A stretch of DNA of 9,313 nucleotides from Neptunomonas sp. (lineage in GTDB: Bacteria; Pseudomonadota; Gammaproteobacteria; Pseudomonadales; Balneatricaceae). Of this stretch, positions 1 through 7,517 are shown piece after piece. A program made the translations under genes and the position numbers. Below the pieces are notes generated by a model. The model did no database searches and was not told the origin of the DNA. It saw only the letters and a list, made by a program, of their open reading frames with translations. The stretch's first letter is position 1; each line of letters opens with the position of its first letter. The stretch spans positions 1 through 9,313 of the forward strand of contig SDWN01000500.1 in assembly GCA_004195305.1 (NCBI GenBank), written 5' to 3'.

Positions 1-127
1 GCCGATCGTAGCGAGGGAAATACGATTTGAGGCAGATTTTTCGATCATCCGAGGCGAATAGCGAGCTATTTAACGAGGGTGATCGTGAAAATATGACCAA
101 ATTCGGGTTTTCCGCAGTAGATCAGTG
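1..127. other. Structured non-coding segment at the left edge
   Basis: No coding region is seen here; the peroxidase gene stops at 128. The segment holds several inverted repeats: ATCGTA (5-10) with TACGAT (21-26); CGATCATCC (42-50) with GGGTGATCG (77-85), nine pairs including one G-U; and inside that, AATAG (57-61) with CTATT (66-70). Neither strand has a U-run after the stems, so this is not a canonical rho-independent terminator. It may be a dispersed intergenic repeat or a 3' UTR structure of the peroxidase operon. The repeat idea is inference, because only one copy is visible. Confidence 0.5.
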
Positions 128-1012
128 TTAAGTCCGACAGGCTCCTAGTGGGCTAAGGTCAAGTTGTCCCTGTCTCAGCGCCGGACACCAATAGTAGCTG
201 CTGCTGAGTGGGCGGGTGAACTGGAACAGCGCATCGACGATGCCATCGTCGAGCCCGAGCATACGTTTAAGCTGGGCCTCGAAGGGGCTAAAGCTAGACC
301 CAAAGGCGACAAACATCAATCCCGCTTCCTGGTTATCTGCCCAGGGCATGGAGCGACGGAGCAAAAAGGCTTCGGGGCTAAAACTCTCCTGAGCGGTACG
401 CTTGACGTGGGCTGACGCGGGGGCGTCCTCGAGCTCTTCGTTGTCACTGAGGCGGCGGCCGATGCTGTGGTCTTGCTGTTGCAGGGGCATCGCCTCGAAC
501 CGGTCCATATCGTGGCGCCATTGCTGCACGGCGACGAAGCTGCTGCCTAGGAGTTGTGGCTGCTGGCTGAGGGCCGTCTGTATGGCAGCCTCGCCCTCGG
601 GGTTTTCGGTGCCGTCTTCGTAACCGGTCAGGTCGCGTCCCTGGCGATAACTAAAACCATCGACAGTGTGTTCAAGGCTGAACCCAAAGGCGAGTTGTTG
701 GATCAGTCGGCGACCCTGGTGCAGCAGTACGCCGTGATCATCACCGCGTAACCAGATCCACAGCGCGTGGGGTGTTGCGGGGATATCAATGCCGTTACAG
801 GCGTAGCTGGGGCTGGGTTTGAGTCCGTCTATCCGGGCGTTGAGGCGATCGACCAGTGAGGCACCCAGGCCGATCACCGCATCGGGCTCCAGAATCAGAT
901 CATCCAGCCGCTGGCGCAGGTGGGCGCTGTCTATCCCAGGTAGCAGGTTGAAACTCAGGTAGCGGCTCAGCGCTGGCGTCGGTTCGAGGATGCCGGGTTG
1001 GGCTTGGGTCAT
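128..1012 (-). CDS. DyP-type heme peroxidase (YfeX-like, cytoplasmic)
   Basis: Dye-decolourising-type peroxidase, a b-heme enzyme that uses hydrogen peroxide to oxidise a range of substrates. At 294 residues it has the usual length of the cytoplasmic bacterial class (YfeX/DypB type). The family signature GxxDG appears as GYEDG at residues 130-134, followed by TENP; its Asp is the distal catalytic acid. The likely proximal heme ligand is His202 in SAHVKR, and the distal Arg is in LLRRSMPW (Arg219/220). The C-terminal FVAFGSSFSPFEAQLKRML block (about 234-252) also fits the family. There is no Sec or Tat signal peptide, so the protein should stay in the cytoplasm; no encapsulin gene is visible nearby. 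AAGGA lies 9 bases before the ATG and supports the start. The gene begins 47 bases after an ankyrin-repeat gene on the same strand, which suggests co-transcription. The physiological substrate cannot be read from sequence. Confidence 0.93.
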   Translation of the reverse strand: MTQAQPGILEPTPALSRYLSFNLLPGIDSAHLRQRLDDLILEPDAVIGLGASLVDRLNARIDGLKPSPSYACNGIDIPATPHALWIWLRGDDHGVLLHQGRRLIQQLAFGFSLEHTVDGFSYRQGRDLTGYEDGTENPEGEAAIQTALSQQPQLLGSSFVAVQQWRHDMDRFEAMPLQQQDHSIGRRLSDNEELEDAPASAHVKRTAQESFSPEAFLLRRSMPWADNQEAGLMFVAFGSSFSPFEAQLKRMLGLDDGIVDALFQFTRPLSSSYYWCPALRQGQLDLSPLGACRT

Positions 1013-1038
1013 GGTCGATCGTCCTTTTTCGGTAGGCT

Positions 1039-1068
1039 GCTGCTATGGGGCGAAGGCTGCTATGGGGC
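1039..1068. repeat. 13-bp direct repeat at the ankyrin stop codon
   Basis: GCTGCTATGGGGC occurs at 1039-1051 and again at 1056-1068, a period of 17 bases. The second copy contains the stop codon (CTA on the plus strand at 1060-1062) of the ankyrin gene. The first copy lies in the gap before the peroxidase start. It looks like a small local duplication of the ankyrin 3' end. No function is evident. Confidence 0.7.
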
Positions 1069-1683
1069 TAAGAATAGTTTCTGAATGGCGATATCGGAGG
1101 CTTTTCGGTGTGCGAACTGTTTTATGCTATCGCTACAGGCGAGCAGGTCGAGATTATCCGGGAGCGCCGCTCCGGCGCTGATCAGGGTGCCTACCAGCAT
1201 GGTTCTTTCCTGACATATCAGTAGTCCCAGTGCGCTCAGATCGTTGCGTCGGTAATCATTGAGGTCGGCGCCGTACTGCAGTAATCGGTTGATCAGCAGC
1301 ATGGCCAGGTTGTCATCATCCAGGGCTAGGCAGGCAAAGAGCGGCTCGCCTTCGTTAGCGTTGGCATTAGCGCCTGCTTGCAACAGGTGGGTCGTCAGGC
1401 TTAATGGGTCTTTGTGGGTGTTGATCGCCACGCTGAGCAGCAGGGTGCCCTCGTTATCCTCTTCAGGCAGTAGGGCACCTGCTTCCAGTAGCTTCTGCAG
1501 GCATGCTGCTTGCTCTCGCCGCAACGCGTGCTCTACTGCAGGGCGTGCATGGGTCTCATCGGCGTTCAGGAGCAGCGGAGCGTTGATGTCCTCGCCGGCG
1601 CGAATGGCCTTGAGTAACAAGTTGAGATCGTCTTGCAGCAGCGCTTTGGCTAGTTTGTTTTTTCTAAACAGTCTGTTAAGCAT
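1060..1683 (-). CDS. Ankyrin-repeat protein next to a heme peroxidase
   Basis: A 207-residue protein made of degenerate ankyrin-type helical repeats. Candidate units lie at about residues 17-34 (LLLKAIRAGEDIN), 47-75 (LQKLLEAGALLP), 79-110 (THLLQAGANANA), 113-145 (INRLLQYGADLN) and 148-175 (VGTLISAGAALP). Each ends with the typical L(L)xxGA turn. The N-terminus MLNRLFRKNK is basic but is not a signal peptide, so a cytoplasmic protein-binding role is likely. No strong Shine-Dalgarno sequence precedes the ATG. The gene sits directly upstream of the DyP peroxidase on the same strand. This recalls the katB-ankB pair of Pseudomonas aeruginosa, where AnkB is needed for full catalase activity. By analogy only, this protein may assist heme loading, stability or localisation of the peroxidase. 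Confidence 0.8.
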   Translation of the reverse strand: MLNRLFRKNKLAKALLQDDLNLLLKAIRAGEDINAPLLLNADETHARPAVEHALRREQAACLQKLLEAGALLPEEDNEGTLLLSVAINTHKDPLSLTTHLLQAGANANANEGEPLFACLALDDDNLAMLLINRLLQYGADLNDYRRNDLSALGLLICQERTMLVGTLISAGAALPDNLDLLACSDSIKQFAHRKASDIAIQKLFLAP

Positions 1684-1838
1684 AGAGATAATAAGTATGT
1701 CGCCTCTGGTTCTGGATTGCCCAGTAGAATAACTGCCGCGTCTGAGGTGGCATTATTGTGCCTGAGAGAGGATCAATTGTAACCTGAGTATCGGGCTAGC
1801 AAAGGGCCGGACCGGAATCCACGGGTGCTCAAACAGCA

Positions 1839-1862
1839 AAAGGCAGCCCTGGGGCTGCCTTT
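1839..1862 (-). terminator. Rho-independent terminator after livF
   Basis: AAAGGCAGCCC (1839-1849) and GGGCTGCCTTT (1852-1862) are perfect complements around a very short centre. Read on the minus strand, the stem starts 18 bases after the livF stop and runs into TTTTGCTGTTTG. Its strength and position fit the end of the liv operon. The tail on the plus strand is purine-rich, so it should act mainly on minus-strand transcripts. Confidence 0.85.
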
Positions 1863-1880
1863 AAGGGTCAGCAGGTAGGG

Positions 1881-2582
1881 TTAGCCCCCCAGATAGGCGT
1901 TGCGAACCTCGTCGTTGACCAGCAGTGCTGCGCCGGTGTCCTGGAGGACGATACGGCCATTCTCGATCACATAGCCGCGGTCGGCGATGCGCAGCGCCTG
2001 GTTGGCGTTCTGCTCGACCAAAAAGATGGTCACGCCATCGTCCCGTAGCATCGCGATGATATTGAAAATCTGCTGAATAATGAGCGGAGCCAGGCCCAGT
2101 GAGGGTTCGTCCAGGAACAGCATCCGTGGGTTGCTCATCAGCGCGCGCCCGATCGCCAGCATCTGCTGTTCGCCGCCGGACATGGTACCGGCGCGTTGGT
2201 CTTCACGTTCTTTTAACCGCGGAAACAGTTCGTAGACGTGCGCTATGTTTTTGGCGTACTTGGCCTTTTCGGTAAAGAAGCCACCCATGCTGAGGTTCTC
2301 TTCAACCGTCATGGCGGAGAATATCCGCCGTCCTTCGGGTACCACCGCTAAGCCTTGACGCATGATCCGATCGGTCTGTTCGCGAGTAATCTCGTTGCCT
2401 TCGTAGAATATCTTGCCACTACTGGCGCGCGGGTCACCACAGATGGTCATCATCAGGGTCGACTTGCCAGCCCCGTTGGCACCGATCAGGGTGACGATTT
2501 CACCTTTGTTGACCTCCAGGGATACGTCGTGCAGTGCCTGAATCTTACCGTAGTGGGTGGATACATTTTCCAGTCTTAACAT
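1881..2582 (-). CDS. livF: Branched-chain amino acid ABC transporter, ATPase LivF
   Basis: One of the two cytoplasmic ATPases of the Leu/Ile/Val importer; with LivG it drives LivH/LivM. At 233 residues it has normal LivF length. Visible motifs are Walker A GANGAGKST (34-42), the Q-loop/LivF segment VVPEGRRIFSAMTVEENL (80-97), the ABC signature MSGGEQQM (134-141) and Walker B MLFLDEPSLGLAP (154-166). The switch position reads LVEQNA (Gln191 where LivG has His), which is usual for LivF and separates it from LivG. The C-terminal NDEVRNAYLGG is also family-typical. A strong GGGAGGAG sequence lies 6 bases before the ATG. The gene is the last of livKHMGF and is followed by a terminator. It is separated from livG by 277 bases of tandem repeats carrying two short ORFs, an unusual arrangement. 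Confidence 0.97.
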   Translation of the reverse strand: MLRLENVSTHYGKIQALHDVSLEVNKGEIVTLIGANGAGKSTLMMTICGDPRASSGKIFYEGNEITREQTDRIMRQGLAVVPEGRRIFSAMTVEENLSMGGFFTEKAKYAKNIAHVYELFPRLKEREDQRAGTMSGGEQQMLAIGRALMSNPRMLFLDEPSLGLAPLIIQQIFNIIAMLRDDGVTIFLVEQNANQALRIADRGYVIENGRIVLQDTGAALLVNDEVRNAYLGG

Positions 2583-2585
2583 GGA

Positions 2586-2768
2586 TTACTCCTCCCTGAA
2601 GATAGAAGGCGCTTTGATGGCCTCTGGGTTATCGCCAGTGCGTGAATGCTTGAACTGTGCTTGGAGGTCATTGGCATTACTCCTCACCGTACAGGGAAGG
2701 CGCTTTAATCGCCTCTGGGTTATCGCCAGTGCGTGAATGCTTGAGCTGTGCTTGGAGGTCATTGGCAT
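2586..2768 (-). CDS. Short ORF 2 in the livG-livF repeats (60 codons)
   Basis: This ORF starts at the ATG that shares a base with the stop of the preceding 30-codon ORF (TAATG at 2770-2766). GAGGAG directly precedes that overlap. It runs across two repeat units and stops three bases before the livF ATG. It starts with the same MPMTSKHSSSIHALA as its neighbour, then leaves that frame because this unit lacks one base. It re-enters the original frame in the last unit and ends DNPEAIKAPSIFREE. No known domain is seen. Its stop lies within the livF Shine-Dalgarno region, so translating it would deliver ribosomes to livF. It may be only a coupling device rather than a source of functional peptide. 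Confidence 0.45.
   Translation of the reverse strand: MPMTSKHSSSIHALAITQRRLKRLPCTVRSNANDLQAQFKHSRTGDNPEAIKAPSIFREE
2589..2596 (-). promoter_or_regulatory. Strong ribosome binding site of livF
   Basis: GGGAGGAG on the minus strand, 6 bases before the livF ATG at 2582. It overlaps the last codons and lies next to the stop of the 60-codon ORF, so a ribosome terminating there is well placed to reinitiate on livF. Confidence 0.8.
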
Positions 2769-2860
2769 TACTCCTCACCGTGCAGGGAAGGCGCTTTAAT
2801 CGCCTCTGGGTTATCAGCCAGTGCGTGAATGCTTGAGCTGTGCTTGGAGGTCATTGGCAT
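2768..2860 (-). CDS. Short ORF 1 in the livG-livF repeats (30 codons)
   Basis: This ORF fills exactly one repeat unit and is too short for routine gene calling. Its ATG shares one base with the TAA of livG (TAATG), and the livG codons GAG GAG just before act as Shine-Dalgarno sequence. It begins MPMTSKHSSSIHALA and ends DNPEAIKAPSLHGEE. The tail resembles the LivG C-terminus DNPDVIKAYLGEE: DNP, IKA and GEE are shared, as are many bases. Its own stop again overlaps the next ATG. No membrane segment or signal peptide is visible. Translational coupling is the most likely role; a functional micropeptide is possible but unproven. Confidence 0.5.
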   Translation of the reverse strand: MPMTSKHSSSIHALADNPEAIKAPSLHGEE

Positions 2861-3623
2861 TACTCCTCCCCCAGATAGGCTTTAATAACATCGGGATTAT
2901 CGCGAACCTCTGCCGGCGTGCCGCTGGCTAGCGGGGCGCCCTGATTGATAACAACGATCTGATCAGAGATCCCCATGACCAGCCCCATGTCATGTTCGAT
3001 CAGCAGGATGGAGACATCGAACTCGTCGCGTAGATTGCAGATCAGTTGATCCAGTTCCTTGGTCTCGTTGGGGTTTAGACCCGCAGCGGGTTCATCCAGC
3101 ATCAGCAGCCGGGGGGTGGTGACCATGCAGCGGGCTATTTCGAGTCGGCGTTGTTGGCCGTAGGCCAGATTGCCCGCTTCGCGATTGGCGAACTCCAGCA
3201 GGTTAACTTTTTTGAGCCAGTGCGCAGCGTTTTCCATCGCCCGCTTTTCTGTTTTACGATAATGAGGGGTCTTCAAAAAACCGGATAGCAGATTGGTGTT
3301 CATATGCATGTGCTGGGCAACCAGCAGGTTTTCGATGACGGTCATCTCCTTGAACAGGCGAACGTGCTGGAAGGTGCGGACCATTCCTTTACGGGCAAGC
3401 TTGTGCCCTTTCAGTCCCTGGATCTGCTCACCGTCGAAGACGATGGTGCCCTGGGTTGGGGTATAAAAACCGCTGATGCAGTTGAATACGGTGGTTTTTC
3501 CAGCGCCGTTAGGGCCGATGACCGATACGATCTCTTTTTCGTGCACGCTCAGGCTGACGTTATTAACCGCCAGCAGGCCGCCAAAGCGCATGCACAGGCC
3601 TGAGACTTCTAGGAGTGCTTTGC

Positions 3624-3627
<4 letters not shown>
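2860..3627 (-). CDS. livG: Branched-chain amino acid ABC transporter, ATPase LivG
   Basis: The partner ATPase of LivF on the cytoplasmic face of the Leu/Ile/Val importer. At 255 residues it has the family length. Motifs are Walker A GPNGAGKTT (38-46), the LivG-specific RTFQHVRLFKEMTVIENLL block (84-102), the signature LAYGQQRRLE (154-163), Walker B RLLMLDEPAAGLNP (173-186) and the switch His212 in LIEHDMGLVM. The last residues DNPDVIKAYLGEE are normal for LivG and reappear in altered form in the downstream tandem repeats. The start overlaps the livM stop by four bases (ATGA), with GGAG about 10 bases before the ATG, so the two genes are probably translationally coupled. Its TAA overlaps the ATG of a 30-codon ORF. 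Confidence 0.97.
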
Positions 3628-4924
<1,297 letters not shown>

Positions 4925-4925
<1 letters not shown>

Positions 4926-5851
4926 CAGATTTTCTCCACCTCAGGTTTGCCCAGCAATCCGCTCGGACGGAATAGCAATACCAGGATTAATAAGCCAAAG
5001 GACACGACGTCTTTGTATTCGCTGCTGAAGTAAGCCGAGGTCATCGCTTCAGTGGTGCCGAGTAACAGTCCTCCCAGCATCGCGCCTGGGATCGAGCCGA
5101 TGCCGCCCAGTACCGCAGCGGTGAACGCCTTCAGGCCAGCGATAAAGCCGATGTAGGGGTTAACCACGCCGTAATACATCCCCAGCAGCACTCCCGCCAC
5201 AGCAGCCAGTGCTGCCCCGACGACAAAGGTCAGGGCGATGATGTTGTTGGTGTTGATTCCCAGCAGGTTGGTCATGCCCAGGTCTTGTGAGCAGGAGCGA
5301 CAGGCTCGACCCCATTTGGATTTGGAGATAAACAGGGTCAGTACGCCCATGGTCACCAGGGTGACGATAAAAATAATGACCTGCATATACGACAGACTGG
5401 CTTCAAAGGTATCGGCGCTGCCGAAGGTCCAGCCGCCGGTGATCAGGCTGGGCATGGCTATATCTCGGGAGCCTTGTGCCAAACGGACGAAGTTCTGCAA
5501 GAAGATCGACATGCCGATCGCTGATATAAGAGCTAGCAGACGGGGAGCACCACGGAGTGGTCGATAGGCAACGCGCTCAATAGTGAAGCCGTAAGAGGCC
5601 GCAACCATCATGCTGACCAGTAGCGCGGCCATGAATATCAACGGCAGGCTGTCCAGTCCTAAGGTGGTAAGGCCGGCGATAACGATAAATGCAACGTAGG
5701 TGCCGATCATATAAACCTCGCCATGCGCGAAGTTGATCATACCGACGATGCCGTAAACCATGGTGTAACCGATCGCGATCAACGCATAGGTGCTACCGAT
5801 GGTCAGGCCGTTCAGCAGCTGCTGAACGAAATATAACAATTCTTCTAGCAT
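4925..5851 (-). CDS. livH: Branched-chain amino acid ABC transporter, permease LivH
   Basis: First permease of the importer, forming the membrane channel with LivM. At 308 residues it has normal length. It is mostly hydrophobic, with about eight likely membrane segments. Family blocks are LNGLTIGSTYALIAIGYTMV (13-32), GMINFAHGEVYMIGTY (37-52), the cytoplasmic coupling loop SKWGRACRSCSQDLGMTNLLG (about 178-198) and KAFTAAVLGGIGSIPGAMLG (241-260). It ends LLFRPSGLLGKPEVEKI. The gene begins 71 bases after livK, beyond a hairpin terminator, with only about 20 bases between the U-run and the ATG. It must therefore depend largely on read-through from livK. The Shine-Dalgarno sequence is weak (AGGGG, 11 bases away). 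Confidence 0.97.
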
Positions 5852-5870
5852 AGGATTTGTAACCCCTAAT

Positions 5871-5903
5871 AAAAAACACCCTCTTCTTGTGAAAGAGGGT
5901 GTT
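5871..5903 (-). terminator. Terminator/attenuator between livK and livH
   Basis: AACACCCTCTT (5875-5885) pairs perfectly over 11 bp with AAGAGGGTGTT (5893-5903) around a 7-base loop. Read on the minus strand it is followed by a run of T (5876-5871). This is a textbook rho-independent terminator placed inside an operon. It should let most transcripts end after livK and a fraction continue into livHMGF, matching the known need for excess binding protein. The stoichiometry is inferred. Confidence 0.88.
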
Positions 5904-5922
5904 CAGTTAAAACTTAGAATCC

Positions 5923-7032
5923 TTACTTAACTGCAGTTTTAGAACCGTCTTTGTGCCAATTATAGACCACGAAACTAAACTGTTTCAGGTCGCCTTTGGC
6001 ATCAAAAGCAAGGTCACCAGTCGGGGTGCTGAACGAGCTGCTGCGCATGTGCTCAGCCATCTTGTCAGTATCGACACTGCCAACGGCTTTGATGGTGTCC
6101 GCCATGATCTGCACTGCTGAGTAAGCAGGGAAGACGAATGCACCGCTGGGATCTTCGTTGTTAGCCTTAAATGCAGCAACCAGTGCAGCATTTTTAGGAT
6201 CCTTTTCGAAGCTGTCGGGGAGTGTGACCAGCAGCCCTTCAGACGCTTCACCCGCGATAGCGGTGATGTCAGGGTTGCCTACCCCTTCGGGTCCCATAAA
6301 TTGAGCCTCGAATCCCTTTTCTTTTGACTGACGCAGGATGGCACCGAGTTCGGGGTGGTAGCCACCGTAGTAAACGAAATCTACTTTCTCTTTTTTCATC
6401 TTGCCGATCAGGGCGGAAAAATCTTTATCGCCGGAGGTGACGCCTTCAAACATCACGATGTTGATGCCTGCTTTGTCCATCTCGCTCTTAACCGAGGTGG
6501 CCAAGCCTTCACCATACTGCTGCTTGTCGTGAATCACCGCAACATTCTTGGGTTTAACGCGGTCGATGATGTATTTGGCAGCAAACGGGCCCTGGAGGCT
6601 ATCCAGGCCGATAGTGCGGAAGATGAGCTGGTAGCCTTTTTCGGTGATGCTGGCGTTAGTCGATGCCGCCGTGATCATCAGGATGCCTTCATCTTCATAG
6701 ATGTCTGAGGCGGGTTCAGTAGAGCTGGAGCAGAGATGTCCAACAACCAGCTGGACCCCATCGTTAACAATTTTGTTGGCAACCGCGGTGGCTTGTTTAG
6801 GGTCGCAGGCATCATCATAGACAATGCCGACCAGCTTCTCGCCGTTAACACCGCCCGCTTTGTTGATCTGCTCGATCGCCATCTTGGCGCCGATAAATTG
6901 CATATCACCGTACTGAGCAACGGGGCCGGTGACCGGGCCCGCTAATGCGATTTTAATCTCTGCCTGGGCCAGCGTTGCGCCCAGCATCAGGGTGGATACG
7001 CCCAATCCCAGCAGTGTCTTTTTGAAGTTCAT
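5923..7032 (-). CDS. livK: Leu/Ile/Val-binding periplasmic protein (LivK/BraC)
   Basis: High-affinity periplasmic receptor that delivers branched-chain amino acids to LivHM. The 369-residue precursor has a clear Sec signal peptide: MNFKK, then a hydrophobic core, then AQA with predicted cleavage after residue 24. The mature protein starts EIKIALAGPVTGPVAQYGDM, very close to Pseudomonas BraC. Other family blocks are YDDACDPKQA (72-81) and GHLCSSSTEPASDIYEDEGI (98-117). They supply Cys76 and Cys101, the pair expected to form the conserved disulfide, and the SSST ligand-binding segment. FRTIGLDSLQGP, DKQQYGEG, YGGYHPELG, MGPEGVGN and PAYSAVQIMADTI follow. The neighbouring liv genes confirm the role. 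Pseudomonas BraC also binds Ala and Thr, so specificity may be wider than Leu/Ile/Val. It is the promoter-proximal gene, followed by an internal terminator. Confidence 0.97.
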   Translation of the reverse strand: MNFKKTLLGLGVSTLMLGATLAQAEIKIALAGPVTGPVAQYGDMQFIGAKMAIEQINKAGGVNGEKLVGIVYDDACDPKQATAVANKIVNDGVQLVVGHLCSSSTEPASDIYEDEGILMITAASTNASITEKGYQLIFRTIGLDSLQGPFAAKYIIDRVKPKNVAVIHDKQQYGEGLATSVKSEMDKAGINIVMFEGVTSGDKDFSALIGKMKKEKVDFVYYGGYHPELGAILRQSKEKGFEAQFMGPEGVGNPDITAIAGEASEGLLVTLPDSFEKDPKNAALVAAFKANNEDPSGAFVFPAYSAVQIMADTIKAVGSVDTDKMAEHMRSSSFSTPTGDLAFDAKGDLKQFSFVVYNWHKDGSKTAVK

Positions 7033-7140
7033 AGTTGATGATCCCGATAGTAATCCGATTATTATTTTAGTCTTCGAACGTGCACCCTGCAGATCCGACG
7101 GTCAGGTGTTATTCGAGAGATTTTAGAGCGTCCTTTTTGC

Positions 7141-7180
7141 CCTCCCGCGTGGGAGGTTATTTGGGCGCTGCATAAGCAGC
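7141..7180 (-). other. Two hairpins in the livK leader
   Basis: GCTGC/GCAGC (7167-7171 with 7176-7180, loop ATAA) and CCTCCC/GGGAGG (7141-7146 with 7151-7156, loop GCGT) lie in tandem upstream of livK. On the minus strand the second stem is followed by GCAAAAAGG rather than a U-run, so it is not an intrinsic terminator. It may be an mRNA-stability or leader structure. No known riboswitch is recognised. Confidence 0.45.
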
Positions 7181-7201
7181 TAACCTTACCGTTACAAAAG
7201 T

Positions 7202-7231
7202 AGTAAATGCAAATTTTTTAACAGCTGCCAA
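7202..7231 (-). promoter_or_regulatory. Possible sigma-70 promoter of livK
   Basis: On the minus strand TTGGCA (7231-7226; five of six consensus bases) is followed after 18 bases by TTTACT (7207-7202; four of six). This would give a leader of about 160 bases before livK. The -10 box is mediocre and the area is AT-rich, so another promoter could be used. No Lrp site can be claimed from sequence. Confidence 0.35.
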
Positions 7232-7473
7232 TAATAATGAACACAGGGGTTTGAAATAATACGCATCTGTTGCTACTTATGAGCGGGTGTTGAGTTTTAA
7301 TGGTTTTGTTGGGTTGTTTTCTTTATCGGTGTAGATGCAGCAGTGTGCTTCAGCGTGGTTTCGGGCACGGTTGTCACGAGCTGGTGCCAACCAGTATAGA
7401 GGGAGGGTGACAACGTCTTTTATAGAGCAAGGTAACAACTTCGCGGTTAAATTAAATAAAACCAGGTGGGCGG

Positions 7474-7501
7474 TTGACACTTCGGCTGGATACGGTAATA
7501 T
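7474..7501 (+). promoter_or_regulatory. Strong sigma-70 promoter of the tRNA operon
   Basis: TTGACA (7474-7479, perfect -35) and TAATAT (7496-7501, -10) are separated by 16 bases. The following GCGGCTCC is a GC-rich discriminator of the kind found at stringently controlled stable-RNA promoters. The predicted start lies near 7508, about 10 bases before the first tRNA. Stringent control is inferred from the discriminator only. Confidence 0.8.
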
Positions 7502-7517
7502 GCGGCTCCTCAACGAC

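Larger units (their letters stand above)
2585..2858 (-). repeat. Three tandem 91/91/92-bp repeats between livG and livF
   Basis: The plus-strand anchor ATTACTCCTC occurs at 2585, 2676, 2767 and 2859, giving periods of 91, 91 and 92. The first three begin full units; the fourth is the 3' end of livG. The units are near identical. The one next to livF has drifted most (for example CCTGAAGATAG in place of CACCGTGCAGG). The unit next to livG has one extra A (plus strand TTATCAGCCAG instead of TTATCGCCAG near 2815). Every unit reads GAGGAGTAAT at its minus-strand 3' end, as does livG. There are no spacers and no palindromic core, so this is not a CRISPR or a REP array. The likely origin is duplication of the livG 3' end. 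Confidence 0.95.
7033..7517. other. Intergenic region between livK and the tRNA operon
   Basis: 485 bases without a convincing gene, lying between divergent transcription units. On the minus strand it holds a long livK leader with two hairpins (7141-7180) and a possible promoter (7202-7231). On the plus strand it ends with the tRNA promoter (7474-7501). Open frames at 7277-7513 (minus) and 7335-7571 (plus) overlap each other and the tRNA promoter; the plus one also enters the tRNA gene. Neither has a recognisable protein. From about 7232 to 7470 I see only AT-rich sequence with no clear feature. Confidence 0.6.

Noticed and set aside
164..751. Plus-strand open frames over the peroxidase gene
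   Set aside because: They are antisense to the DyP gene, whose catalytic motifs are intact; no protein features are visible in them.
2585..2858. Repeat array as a CRISPR
   Set aside because: The period is 91-92 bases with full-length identity and no unique spacers; no cas gene is present.
7141..7156. CCTCCC/GGGAGG hairpin as a livK terminator
   Set aside because: On the minus strand it is followed by GCAAAAAGG, not a U-run. On the plus strand there is no upstream gene to terminate and only a weak T-rich tail.
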